64,000 nt of DNA from Methylococcaceae bacterium UBA6146 (GCA_002422395.1 DIUY01000021.1:1-64000); one strand, 5' to 3'; positions 16,492 to 25,218 are shown, counted from the first letter of the stretch. Notes: generated by a model from the sequence alone, not told the origin. Translations and numbers: made by a program.

Positions 16492-17355
16492 ATGTCTTCA
16501 CATGACGCTTATTACATACCACATAAAGCGACTTGGCCTGTCATGGCGACCGCTGGATTAGTCATTACACTGGCAGGCTTTGCAAATTATCTGAACGGTT
16601 CCGCTGCCGGTGCAACGATGATGTATGTGGGTCTTGCTATCTTTATTGTTATGCTTGCTGGGTGGTTTACATTACAAGCCACGGAAAGCGAATCTGGCAT
16701 GTACAGTAAACAAGTCGGCATTTCTTATCGTATGGGAATGATGTGGTTCATTTTTTCCGAAATTATGTTTTTTGCGGTGTTTTTCGGTACGCTTTGGTAT
16801 ACGCGGAATTTATCGGTGCCTTGGTTAGGCGGTGAGGGCGTCGGTGCGGCAACAAAAGAACTGCTATGGCCTTCTTTTGAGGCAACTTGGCCGACTAATG
16901 GGCCGGGTAATGTTGGCGGTGAGTTCGAGCCGATGAGTGCATGGGGATTGCCGTTTCTTAATACCTTGATTCTGCTGACGAGTGGTGTGACCTGTACTTG
17001 GGCGCATCATGGGTTGTTGGCAAAAAATCGTGACCAGTTAATTAAAGGCTTAATCGCAACCGTGGCATTAGGCTTCTTATTTGTGGCGTTTCAGGCGATT
17101 GAATACCATGAAGCATATACCGAAATGGGTTTGACTTTAGGCTCAGGTATTTACGGCTCCACTTTCTTTATGTTGACTGGCTTTCATGGATTCCATGTCT
17201 GCATAGGCGCAATTATTCTGAGTGTGGTGTTGTTCCGCAGCACTAAAGGCCACTTTAAGCCAGAAAACCATTTTGCTTTTGAAGCGGCGGCGTGGTATTG
17301 GCATTTTGTTGACGTGGTGTGGTTAGGTTTGTTTATTTTTGTTTACTTGATGTAA
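16492..17355 (+). CDS. coxC: cytochrome c oxidase subunit III
   Basis: The 287-residue membrane protein has seven predicted helices and the family signatures FSEIMFFAVFFGTLWY, TWAHHGLL, FQAIEYHEA and GFHGFHVCIG, ending in YWHFVDVVWLGLFIFVYLM. Subunit III stabilises the oxidase and binds lipid. Ribosome-binding site AAAGGGGAAA precedes the ATG. It is the last gene of the operon and is followed by a strong terminator. Confidence 0.97.
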   Translation: MSSHDAYYIPHKATWPVMATAGLVITLAGFANYLNGSAAGATMMYVGLAIFIVMLAGWFTLQATESESGMYSKQVGISYRMGMMWFIFSEIMFFAVFFGTLWYTRNLSVPWLGGEGVGAATKELLWPSFEATWPTNGPGNVGGEFEPMSAWGLPFLNTLILLTSGVTCTWAHHGLLAKNRDQLIKGLIATVALGFLFVAFQAIEYHEAYTEMGLTLGSGIYGSTFFMLTGFHGFHVCIGAIILSVVLFRSTKGHFKPENHFAFEAAAWYWHFVDVVWLGLFIFVYLM

Positions 17356-17373
17356 TTAAAAAACTAGCGGCTT

Positions 17374-17407
17374 AAAAAGCACTGCCAATTAGCAGTGCTT
17401 TTTTTTT
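17374..17407 (+). terminator. rho-independent terminator after coxC
   Basis: A twelve-base-pair stem (AAAAAGCACTGC and complement) with loop CAATTA ends in a run of nine T residues. The stem core AAAGCACTG is shared with the thrS leader hairpin. Confidence 0.9.
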
Positions 17408-17422
17408 GTTTATCGATTTGGC

Positions 17423-17680
17423 TTAGCGGTTGTTAACAGGTTGTGCCGATGATGATTGATGCAGGCGACTTCCTATGCCATGTGGTTTAAGGATGCCGCT
17501 CGCTAAGGCGATAAAAAAGAAAATAAATAATATGACTGATAAAGTAATGCGTGTTGTCAGTGCTTTGAGGGTTTTTTCCGAATGTACCTGATCTTTATAT
17601 TTAACCAGGTTGTATAAGGCGAAGCCGAGGCTGGAAATTATCAGTAAAAAAACAATAATGGCGATGCTTTTGATGATCAT
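17423..17680 (-). CDS. DUF2909-type twin-helix membrane protein
   Basis: The 85-residue protein has two hydrophobic helices (about residues 3-25 and 47-68) separated by a short polar loop (KYKDQVHSEKTL). Size, topology and position beside surf1 and coxC match the DUF2909 family often found in cytochrome oxidase clusters. Function is unknown. It is read opposite to its neighbours. Confidence 0.7.
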   Translation of the reverse strand: MIIKSIAIIVFLLIISSLGFALYNLVKYKDQVHSEKTLKALTTRITLSVILFIFFFIALASGILKPHGIGSRLHQSSSAQPVNNR

Positions 17681-17780
17681 AATGGGTAGAATCGAAAGAG
17701 GTTTTCGTATTTTCGGTTATTTGGGACAGATTGCCAATAGATTGATGAGAAAAAGGACGCTTGAGTGGTGATACATTCTG

Positions 17781-18491
17781 ATGAAATTTAAAATTATTCC
17801 GGTCGTGGTTTATGTGGTTTTTATGATGGTGTTGCTTGCTTTAGGGAATTGGCAATTGGGGCGGGCGGAGGAAAAACGCCACTATTTTGCGATGCAGGCA
17901 CAGGCATCCGTTGCAGAAATGATAACGCTGAATGACTTCATGGAAGAAGACATGGAAACATTGCGTTATAAAAAAGCGCAAGTGATGGGGCATTATGATA
18001 GTCGCCATCAGTTTTTAATTGATAATCAGATCAGTGGTGGTAAAGCAGGTTATTTTGTGATGACCCCTTTTTTATTAAAAGGAAAAACCAGTGCAGTTTT
18101 GGTCAATAGGGGGTGGATACCTTTGATGGGTAATAGGGCTATGCTGCCGTCTGTTGACGTGGGCGGCGAGGAAACAATCTTGACTGGGCGGATTAATGCT
18201 TTTCCTAGTGTCGGTGTAAAATTGGCAGGTGCAGACATCCCTACAGAAGGTTGGCCATCGGTCGTTCAAGTGGTGGATACCCAGATATTGGCAAAAAGAC
18301 TGGGTTATCCTTTGTTAGCCTTTCAGGTGGAGCTGGATAAAAATTTGCCTGGAGGTTTCCAGCGGGATTGGCAAACAGCATCCATCATGCAGCCTGAACA
18401 ACATATAGCCTACGCAATTCAGTGGTTTGCATTGGCACTTACTTTAACAATACTGATTTTTTGGTACAGTTTTAAAAAACACAATGATTAA
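17781..18491 (+). CDS. surf1: SURF1 family cytochrome oxidase assembly protein
   Basis: The 236-residue protein has the SURF1 plan: an N-terminal membrane helix ending in GNWQLGRAEEK, a periplasmic domain with the conserved VLVNRGWIP motif (about residues 107-115), and a C-terminal helix preceded by HIAYAIQWFALA. SURF1 helps place heme a in subunit I. The 3' end overlaps the next gene by eight bases, so the assembly genes are co-translated. Confidence 0.92.
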   Translation: MKFKIIPVVVYVVFMMVLLALGNWQLGRAEEKRHYFAMQAQASVAEMITLNDFMEEDMETLRYKKAQVMGHYDSRHQFLIDNQISGGKAGYFVMTPFLLKGKTSAVLVNRGWIPLMGNRAMLPSVDVGGEETILTGRINAFPSVGVKLAGADIPTEGWPSVVQVVDTQILAKRLGYPLLAFQVELDKNLPGGFQRDWQTASIMQPEQHIAYAIQWFALALTLTILIFWYSFKKHND

Positions 18492-19221
18492 TCAGCAGAA
18501 GAAAAATCGATTATTAATTTTGGTTATTTTTGGGATGTCAGTCATCCCTTTTTTAATCGCTTGGGGATTAAAAGAGAATCCGGAAGTATTAAAAGGAAGC
18601 ACAAATAAAGGCCAATTGATAACCCCGGTTATAGCAACGGGACATAACGATTTTGTGGGGTTCGATACCTTTTCAAGAAAAAATATGGGTGAGCTTCCGG
18701 GGCATTGGTTGCTAGTTAATGTCGTCCCCAACTCGTCTTGCAATAAAGTGTGTCTTGAGGCATTGCTTAAAACTAAGCAGCTGCGGTTAATGTTGAATAA
18801 GGAATTGCCCCGTACTCGCCGGGTCGTCATCGTTTTTAAAGAGGTGTCGGCTGACATGGCAAACCAATGGTGGCTAAAAGACACGTTGTTGTGGCGGTTG
18901 CGCAAAACAGACGCCGAGGAGGGTGCGGCGTTGTATTCAGATTTGTTAGGTGAAGAACACAAAATTGACGATGCGTTGGCGGCAAAATTAATTGGTCAGG
19001 AAAATCCTGAATTTGCGCTCCATTCTGATCTTATCAGAGTTAAGCCCAGCGCTGGTCTGGTTAAAAAAATTGCTAAAATTAGGAAAGGCGACATACCCGA
19101 CGGTATGCTTTTTTTAATGGATCCAATGGGTAATCTGATGATGCAATATGAGCCGGGATTTGATCCGTACAACGTAAAAAGTGATTTAATGCACCTGTTA
19201 AGAATTTCACAAATTGGATAA
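18484..19221 (+). CDS. thioredoxin-fold oxidase assembly protein (Sco-like)
   Basis: The 245-residue protein has one N-terminal membrane helix (about 9-28) and a soluble domain with WLLVNVVPNSSCNKVC, a CxxxC pair (Cys86, Cys90) placed as in Sco copper chaperones. The end (DGMLFLMDPMGNLMMQYEPG) resembles the thioredoxin-fold C-terminus. Similar proteins lie between surf1 and ctaA in many proteobacterial clusters. It overlaps the upstream gene and abuts the downstream one. I infer a redox or copper role in CuA assembly. Confidence 0.7.
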   Translation: MINQQKKNRLLILVIFGMSVIPFLIAWGLKENPEVLKGSTNKGQLITPVIATGHNDFVGFDTFSRKNMGELPGHWLLVNVVPNSSCNKVCLEALLKTKQLRLMLNKELPRTRRVVIVFKEVSADMANQWWLKDTLLWRLRKTDAEEGAALYSDLLGEEHKIDDALAAKLIGQENPEFALHSDLIRVKPSAGLVKKIAKIRKGDIPDGMLFLMDPMGNLMMQYEPGFDPYNVKSDLMHLLRISQIG

Positions 19222-21205
19222 TAATAAAAAAATGTTTAGAAAAATAACCCAGTTTAGCGTCGTTTTTGCTTTATTAATCAGTATGTTAGGCTGCTATGTC
19301 CGGTTATCCGATGCCCTGTCGGGTTGCCCTGATTGGGCGGACTGTTATGGAAAAATAATCATAAGCGACAAGTCTTATGAAAAATTACCGCCAATGCTTG
19401 AACAGGCGTATGTGCTTTTTGATGCAAATAAAAACGTGCTTTACCGTTATCTTGTTGCTGGCTTGGGGGTTTTAATTTTATTGCTGGTTGCGCTTGGTTG
19501 GCGCGGGCAAAGCTATCGCCGGACGGCAAGGGCTATATCATTGGGCTTGCTGTTTTTAGTGGTTTTTCAAGCCTTGCTAATTGCGTGGTTGCCTGACATG
19601 CTGGTGCTGCCAACGGTTGCAGTGCTTAATATGGTGTTGGGAATGATGGTTTTTTGGCTGTTATTCTGGCTATATCTACGAAGCGATCCGGCTGTTTCAG
19701 TAATAGCAGGCCGTATAGATTCTTTGATCCTTCCTAGATTGGCGATGCTGGTTTTGTTTCTGCAAATTTTGCTGGGCGGCTGGGAAAGTGTCAACCATGC
19801 GGCGTTGGCCTGCACCGATTTTCCTTTATGTAATGGACAATGGTGGCCCGATGCCGATTACTTGGCCGCACTGAATGTTGTGGACATGGCATATGACGTA
19901 TTAACAGGTTATAGCGGCGATGTTTCATTCAACGCGCAGGTCGCGATAAATTGGTTGCACAGGGTTGGGGCGTTGCTTTGCTTTATTGTATTGACGTCAC
20001 TGACATTAAGCACAATGACGGCAACCGCGCCGAAGTCGGCAAGGAAAGCAGGCGTATGGTTAAGCATATTGCTGTTTGTGCAAATCGGTTTGGGCATCAT
20101 CAGTTATATTTTGGCTATGCCCCTCGGAATATCAGTGGCGCATCATGCGGTTGCAGCCTTGATGATGTTGCCACTGATCGTCATCAGTTTTTATAGCAGG
20201 TATGGATTTGTAGGGCCTGTTAGTGCACCCATAGCCACTGTTCCAACCGCCCCCGAATTTGTTCCGTATGTCGAGCCTGCGCCGGAGTCGTTGTTTTTAC
20301 GTTTAAAATCGCAGTTAAGGCGTACCCGATCAGGTTTGACGGATGTATTGTCAAACCTGACCCTAGGCCAGAAAGAAATTAACGATGATCTGCTAGAAGA
20401 TTTAGAAGCGCATTTGTTAATGGCTGACATAGGTATTAACGTCACGACAGAAATTATTGCTAACCTGACCCAACGTCTTGAGCGGCATCAGTTGGAAGAT
20501 GGCGACGCATTATCTGCGGCGCTAAAACAGGAGTTGCTCGGCATACTCAAGCCTTGTGATCAGCCGTTGCTAATCCCTAAACAAGACAACCCATTTGTGA
20601 TTCTGGTGGTTGGTGTTAATGGGGCAGGTAAAACCACCACTATAGGCAAATTGGCCAAGCGCCTACAGGCACAGGGTCATAGCGTTATGTTAGCTGCGGG
20701 AGATACGTTTAGGGCGGCTGCGGTTGAGCAATTGCAGGCTTGGGGGGGGCGCAATAACATTCATGTCGTCGCACAGCATACTGGCGCTGATTCGGCATCG
20801 GTCATTTATGATGCCGTGCAGTCAGCCCAAGCCAAAGGTGTTGACGTGTTAATCGCCGACACAGCCGGACGCTTGCATACTAAATCAAATCTGATGGATG
20901 AGTTGAAAAAAGTGAAGCGGATTATGGGTAAGCTTGATGAAACTGCGCCGCATGAAGTGTTGCTCGTATTGGATGCAGGCACTGGGCAAAATGCGTTATC
21001 TCAGGCGAAATTATTTAATGAGACGGTTGAGTTAACAGGGCTGGTGTTAACTAAGCTTGATGGTACGGCAAAAGGCGGGGTTATTTTTGCGTTGGCAAAA
21101 CAGTCAGGAATTCCAATCCGTTACATAGGTATAGGCGAAGGTATTGATGATTTGCAGGATTTTGATGCCGAAACGTTTGTCGATGCTTTGTTTATTAAAG
21201 ATTAA
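19214..21205 (+). CDS. ftsY: CtaA (heme A synthase-like)-FtsY fusion protein
   Basis: One uninterrupted 663-codon frame joins two normally separate proteins. Residues 1-330 are CtaA/COX15-like, with about eight helices, CPDWADCYG (38-46), ACTDFPLCNGQWWP (199-212), INWLHRVGA and SVAHHAVAA. Residues about 358-663 are the FtsY NG domain: P-loop GVNGAGKTTT (467-476), DTFRAAA (497-503), DTAGRLH (549-555), TKLDG (613-617) and GIGEGIDDLQDF. The acidic A domain of FtsY is absent. In CtaA, Asn74 and Tyr77 replace the usual Glu and His of the EMIHR motif, and Asn139 replaces the second His; His249 and His310 remain. Start is TTG at 19214 or ATG at 19232. FtsY is the SRP receptor; ftsE and ftsX follow as usual. 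Farnesyltransferase ctaB is absent nearby. Confidence 0.93.
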   Translation: MDNNKKMFRKITQFSVVFALLISMLGCYVRLSDALSGCPDWADCYGKIIISDKSYEKLPPMLEQAYVLFDANKNVLYRYLVAGLGVLILLLVALGWRGQSYRRTARAISLGLLFLVVFQALLIAWLPDMLVLPTVAVLNMVLGMMVFWLLFWLYLRSDPAVSVIAGRIDSLILPRLAMLVLFLQILLGGWESVNHAALACTDFPLCNGQWWPDADYLAALNVVDMAYDVLTGYSGDVSFNAQVAINWLHRVGALLCFIVLTSLTLSTMTATAPKSARKAGVWLSILLFVQIGLGIISYILAMPLGISVAHHAVAALMMLPLIVISFYSRYGFVGPVSAPIATVPTAPEFVPYVEPAPESLFLRLKSQLRRTRSGLTDVLSNLTLGQKEINDDLLEDLEAHLLMADIGINVTTEIIANLTQRLERHQLEDGDALSAALKQELLGILKPCDQPLLIPKQDNPFVILVVGVNGAGKTTTIGKLAKRLQAQGHSVMLAAGDTFRAAAVEQLQAWGGRNNIHVVAQHTGADSASVIYDAVQSAQAKGVDVLIADTAGRLHTKSNLMDELKKVKRIMGKLDETAPHEVLLVLDAGTGQNALSQAKLFNETVELTGLVLTKLDGTAKGGVIFALAKQSGIPIRYIGIGEGIDDLQDFDAETFVDALFIKD

Positions 21206-21213
21206 AAAAGCGT

Positions 21214-21870
21214 ATGTTAAAGTTTGATAATGTCAGTAAACGTTATCCTGAAAGCGGCGAAGTGCTCCGGGATATTAGTTTTCATTTGCGGCACGGTGAA
21301 ATTGCTTTTCTCACGGGGCATTCTGGTGCGGGGAAAAGCACGTTATTGAAACTGATTGCTGTCATGGAACGTTGTACGCGCGGCCAGATTTTTCTTGATG
21401 GAGAAAACCTTAGTGCGGCCAAGGAAAGCCAGATCCCTTTTTTACGGAGGAAAATGGGGTTTATCTATCAAGATTATAAACTGCTGCAAGATAGGACGGT
21501 ATTTGACAATGTCGCATTACCCTTAGTGATAGCGGGCATTAGGCATCAAGAGATTGTGCGCAAGGTGAGGGCGGTTCTGGACAAGGTAGGCTTGTCGGGT
21601 AAAGAAAGGAAATTTCCGATTGCGTTGTCGGGTGGGGAGCAGCAGCGGGTGGGTATTGCCCGCGCTTTCGTAAACAAGCCCCCGATTATTATTGCTGACG
21701 AGCCGACGGGCAATCTTGACCCTGAGCTCGCCACTGAAATCATGCGTTTATTTGTGAGTTTCCAACAAGTCGGGGTTACTGTACTGATAGCCTCCCATGA
21801 TATTTCATTGATTGAAAAAATGAATCATCGCGTCCTAAAACTGGCTAATGGTCAATTGGTTTCGGCTTAA
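21214..21870 (+). CDS. ftsE: cell division ATP-binding protein FtsE
   Basis: The 218-residue ABC ATPase works with FtsX to activate peptidoglycan hydrolases at the septum. Walker A is GHSGAGKSTLLK (near residue 36), the signature is LSGGEQQRVGIARA and Walker B is PPIIIADEPTGNLDP. It begins eight bases after the fused ftsY and is followed by ftsX, the standard ftsYEX order. Confidence 0.97.
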   Translation: MLKFDNVSKRYPESGEVLRDISFHLRHGEIAFLTGHSGAGKSTLLKLIAVMERCTRGQIFLDGENLSAAKESQIPFLRRKMGFIYQDYKLLQDRTVFDNVALPLVIAGIRHQEIVRKVRAVLDKVGLSGKERKFPIALSGGEQQRVGIARAFVNKPPIIIADEPTGNLDPELATEIMRLFVSFQQVGVTVLIASHDISLIEKMNHRVLKLANGQLVSA

Positions 21871-21874
21871 CACA

Positions 21875-22897
21875 ATGAAAGGCTTTAAAAAACGCAAACA
21901 AACTAAGGAAGTCAGGTATGTGAAAACACCTTCGCAAGTGACGCGGCAAACCCGCCGTGTCGGTGGGGATTTACTCGATAAATTATGTGCCCATTGCGAT
22001 GGCCAGGGACAGGCGCTGTTTTCTAGCCTTGGCCGTCTTGTTGATTCGCCGTTTAATTCGATAATGACTATCATGGTGCTTGCGATAACCATTTCTCTTG
22101 CCAGTGGTTTTTATCTGCTGCTCAATAATCTTCATCAACTTACCGCCAATATAGAAACCAGCGCCCAAATATCACTGTTTCTTAAAGATGAAATTACTGA
22201 TGCACATGCCAATAAATTAGCCAGCACTATCAGGAAAAATCCCGCTATTCAACAAGTCACCCTGATTAGTAAAGATCAGGCGCTGGCAGAATTTAAAACC
22301 TATAGTGGTTTTGGCTCAGCCATCACTGCACTGAAAACCAATCCGTTGCCAGTTGTTATCCAAGTATTGCCCAAAAATACATTGGAAGACAAAAAGGAAC
22401 TGGAAAATTTACGGCAAGAGTTCCAGCGGCTTGTCGAGGTCGATCTTGCCCAAATGGATATGCAATGGGTCGAACGGCTACAGTCTATTGTGGCCGTGGC
22501 AGAGCGTGGGGCGTGCTTGCTGAATACCCTATTAGGTTTTGCTGTGCTGTTTATTGCGGGTAACACCATACGTCAGGAGCTTCATAATCGTCATGAAGAA
22601 GTGATTATTGCCAAATTGGTTGGTGCGACTAATGGATTTATTCAGAAGCCTTTTTTATACGCTGGCTTGTGGATGGGAATGTTTGCAGGCCTGTTGGCAT
22701 GGTTTATTGTCAGCGTTATGATGCTGTTACTAAGGCAGCCAGTTGAGGCATTGTCTGGCTTATACGGAGGCGGTTTCCACTTGTTATTTTTCAGCGTCGC
22801 GGATTTTTTTAAGCTCATAGGTATTTCTTCTGCATTAGGTGGATTAGGGTCGTGGGCGGTGCTTAGTTATCAGCTTCAGTATACCCGACCCGAATAA
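21875..22897 (+). CDS. ftsX: cell division protein FtsX
   Basis: The 340-residue membrane partner of FtsE has a basic cytoplasmic N-terminus, a first helix around MTIMVLAITISLASGFYLLL, a periplasmic loop (ISLFLKDEITDAHANKLAS) and three C-terminal helices, as in the family. The ATG at 21875, just after the ftsE stop, is preferred over the in-frame ATG at 21848 inside ftsE, though neither has a strong ribosome-binding site. Confidence 0.94.
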   Translation: MKGFKKRKQTKEVRYVKTPSQVTRQTRRVGGDLLDKLCAHCDGQGQALFSSLGRLVDSPFNSIMTIMVLAITISLASGFYLLLNNLHQLTANIETSAQISLFLKDEITDAHANKLASTIRKNPAIQQVTLISKDQALAEFKTYSGFGSAITALKTNPLPVVIQVLPKNTLEDKKELENLRQEFQRLVEVDLAQMDMQWVERLQSIVAVAERGACLLNTLLGFAVLFIAGNTIRQELHNRHEEVIIAKLVGATNGFIQKPFLYAGLWMGMFAGLLAWFIVSVMMLLLRQPVEALSGLYGGGFHLLFFSVADFFKLIGISSALGGLGSWAVLSYQLQYTRPE

Positions 22898-22918
22898 AAG
22901 GGATAAAACACAAAATTG

Positions 22919-22945
22919 TTAGCACTCTTTGCTTGAGAGTGCTAA
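22919..22945 (+). promoter_or_regulatory. CIRCE element (HrcA operator) upstream of rpoH
   Basis: TTAGCACTC, nine bases, then GAGTGCTAA is an exact match to the CIRCE consensus. It lies 34 bases before the rpoH ATG and overlaps the probable -35 box. CIRCE is the binding site of the HrcA repressor, usually found before groESL or hrcA-dnaK. Confidence 0.93.
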
Positions 22946-22957
22946 TATTTATATAAA
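22929..22957 (+). promoter_or_regulatory. probable rpoH promoter
   Basis: TTGCTT (22929-22934), lying in the CIRCE spacer, is followed after 17 bases by TATAAA (22952-22957). HrcA bound at CIRCE would cover the -35 region and block it. Confidence 0.55.
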
Positions 22958-22979
22958 TTTTACTCCAAGGGGAAATGTC

Positions 22980-23837
22980 ATGAATAATGCTTTAACGTTA
23001 CCCGTTAATTTGTCGGTTGGCACATTTGATGCTTATTTGAATCTTGTCAGGCAGATGCCTAAACTTACGGCTGAGCAAGAACATGAATTAGCTGTAAAAT
23101 TCAAAGATGAAGGTAATTTAGAAGCCGCCAGGCAGTTAGTTATGAGCAATTTGCGGTTTGTCGTCCATGTTGCCAGAGGCTATAGCGGCTACGGGTTGTC
23201 GATGCCAGATATTATTCAGGAAGGCAATGTCGGCTTGATGAAGGCCGTTAAGCGTTTTGATCCTGATATGGGTGTACGTTTGATTACTTTTGCCGTGCAT
23301 TGGATTAAAGCAGAAATTCACGAATATGTGATTAAAAACTGGGGGATTGTTAAAGTCGCCACTACAAAGGCACAACGCAAACTGTTTTTTAATCTGCGGA
23401 AATCCAAGGAAGATTTAGGGTGGTTATCCGGCGATGAGGCAGCGGCTATCGCCAATGATCTCAATGTTGAGTTGAGCAGCGTATATGAAATGGAAAAACG
23501 CCTGGGCAACCGGGACATGTCATTTGATATTTCTGCTGACGAATCAGACGATGAAAGCTATATCGCCCCAGCAACTTATTTGCAGCAACATGGTGCCGAC
23601 CCTGCCGTGTTGATGGAAAATGCCGATTGGGACGGGTACGGTCAGGATTTGCTCGCCGATGCAATGGAGACCTTAGATGAACGCAGTAAGGATATCGTTG
23701 TAAGCCGCTGGCTGGCTGAAAAAAAAGCCACATTACATGAGCTGGCCGAGCGCTATAACGTGTCTGCAGAACGGATTAGGCAATTGGAGCAAACCGCCAT
23801 GAAGAAATTGCGTACAGCGGTAGTTTTTGAGGCCTGA
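22980..23837 (+). CDS. rpoH: RNA polymerase sigma factor RpoH (sigma32)
   Basis: The 285-residue heat-shock sigma factor starts at the ATG behind AAGGGGAAAT. Region 2 includes NLRFVVHVARGY, DIIQEGNVGLMKAVKRFDPD and LITFAVHWIKAEIHEYV. The RpoH-box segment is TTKAQRKLFFNLRK, and the region 4 helix-turn-helix is TLHELAERYNVSAERIRQLEQTAMKKL. It follows ftsX as in most gammaproteobacteria but has its own promoter with a CIRCE operator. In-frame codons back to 22929 are not expected to be translated. Confidence 0.97.
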   Translation: MNNALTLPVNLSVGTFDAYLNLVRQMPKLTAEQEHELAVKFKDEGNLEAARQLVMSNLRFVVHVARGYSGYGLSMPDIIQEGNVGLMKAVKRFDPDMGVRLITFAVHWIKAEIHEYVIKNWGIVKVATTKAQRKLFFNLRKSKEDLGWLSGDEAAAIANDLNVELSSVYEMEKRLGNRDMSFDISADESDDESYIAPATYLQQHGADPAVLMENADWDGYGQDLLADAMETLDERSKDIVVSRWLAEKKATLHELAERYNVSAERIRQLEQTAMKKLRTAVVFEA

Positions 23838-23845
23838 TAAAACTT

Positions 23846-23886
23846 AAAAAAGCCCTAACGACAGTTGTCGTTAGGGCTTTTTTATT
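23846..23886 (+). terminator. terminator after rpoH
   Basis: A long stem (AAAAAAGCCCTAACGAC and complement) with a four-base loop is followed by T residues. A-rich and T-rich flanks on both sides make it potentially bidirectional, serving mobA on the other strand as well. Confidence 0.9.
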
Positions 23887-24001
23887 ACTGAAGTAAAACT
23901 GATTGGGTATGGTTGCCAATAAAGTTTCGGATTTTGCTTTGTAACTGAATTATTGTGCCAAAAAGTTTTGATGTGGTGACAAAATGGGTTTTGATTAAGC
24001 A

Positions 24002-24595
24002 TCAACAGAATCTTCCCTCTAATGCTGATAACTCCTTTATGGTGTTAATGTTGGTGAAAATATCTGGTTCAGTGCTGAAGTCAACGTTTAGCGTTTTTTT
24101 GTGCGTCAGCCAAAGGCCAACTTTACGCTTGCCACTGTCTAAATAATTCTGTAAATCCATCTGCAAGCTTGTTTTTATTGCTAATAGCACCGGATGTATT
24201 TCCCTTCCGTCGTAAGCAACGGCAATATCAGTATTTTGTTCAATGCATGTTGATAGCAATTTTTGCAAATGCTCAGGCCGAATTAATGGTAAATCACAAG
24301 GCATAACAAGCAGAACTTTTGCTTTTGTATAGCACATTGCGGTTGATATGCCCGCTAAAGGGCCGTCAAAACTGCTGGTTTGGTCAGTAACTACAGGTAA
24401 ATTAAATAATTGGTACTGATCGAGATTACGGTTAGCATTTATTATTAATTGGTCGACAACGGGACGCATGGCAGCTATTGCATAGCTCACTAATGGCCGC
24501 CCTTTATATTCTACTAAACCTTTATCTTGGTTATCCATGCGAGTGGCGCGCCCGCCCGAAAGAATAACGCCACATACTTTTGTTGAGTTGCTCAT
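24002..24595 (-). CDS. mobA: molybdenum cofactor guanylyltransferase
   Basis: The 197-residue protein links GMP to molybdopterin to make the MGD cofactor of enzymes such as formate dehydrogenase and nitrate reductase. It shows the nucleotidyltransferase P-loop-like start GVILSGGRATRMDNQDKGL (residues 9-27) and the metal-binding MPCDLPLI. Length is normal. It stands alone; no target enzyme is in the window. Confidence 0.93.
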   Translation of the reverse strand: MSNSTKVCGVILSGGRATRMDNQDKGLVEYKGRPLVSYAIAAMRPVVDQLIINANRNLDQYQLFNLPVVTDQTSSFDGPLAGISTAMCYTKAKVLLVMPCDLPLIRPEHLQKLLSTCIEQNTDIAVAYDGREIHPVLLAIKTSLQMDLQNYLDSGKRKVGLWLTHKKTLNVDFSTEPDIFTNINTIKELSALEGRFC

Positions 24596-24726
24596 AAGGC
24601 TAAATTTTGCTTGTATTTATTGTGTCGGACTGCAATGTGTGCCATTGTCTTGGCTGGTTGATATTAAACCGGACGTGAAAAAGTAATTATAGAATGCAAG
24701 TTAACTGCTTAAGAAGTTAAAATTTT

Positions 24727-25218
24727 ATGTCACGATATGGCGCTAGCATTGGTTGGCCAAAAAAAAATATGGGACGTTTTGTTGTTGCAAGTGTGTTAGG
24801 GTTTGTGGGTTGTGCATTAATTCCTCAAAGGGAATATGTGCAATATTATCAGGTGGAAACAGAAAAGCCTTATGATGATGTGCTGGCTGAGCTGGAAGGC
24901 GCTATAGCGGACAATAATTTTAGAATAACTGGACATAGCCGTGTAGGCAAGGTAATACGCGATCGAGGTGTGAAGGGTTTCCCTGATTATGATACCGTTC
25001 AGTTTTGCAATTTAACCTATGCCAAAACGCTATTGTTAGTTGCGCCAGAAACTATCCGCGATATGCCTTGCTCAGTCTTTATGTATAAAAAGCAGGGGAA
25101 GACAATTATTGCAACACGTCTATTATCTACAGACACAAACAATAAAGATTTAAATCAATTTTCGTTTAAAATAAACGGGATATTAAAGCAGATTGTTGAT
25201 GTTGCCGTGGAAGAATAA
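24727..25218 (+). CDS. DUF302-like probable lipoprotein
   Basis: The 163-residue protein begins with a hydrophobic stretch ending in LGFVGC, a possible though imperfect lipobox. The remaining part (VETEKPYDDVLAELEGAIADNNF, later FCNLTYAKTLL and RDMPCSVFMYKK) fits the DUF302 fold, a small alpha-beta domain of unknown function. An internal ATG at 24769, just before the hydrophobic segment, may be the true start. A dispersed repeat begins eight bases after its stop. Confidence 0.65.
   Translation: MSRYGASIGWPKKNMGRFVVASVLGFVGCALIPQREYVQYYQVETEKPYDDVLAELEGAIADNNFRITGHSRVGKVIRDRGVKGFPDYDTVQFCNLTYAKTLLLVAPETIRDMPCSVFMYKKQGKTIIATRLLSTDTNNKDLNQFSFKINGILKQIVDVAVEE

Noticed and set aside
20200..20300. 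Possibility that CtaA and FtsY are two separate genes
   Set aside because: The frame is continuous with no stop, and no ATG or GTG start with a ribosome-binding site is present in the linker; kept as one gene with the caveat noted.
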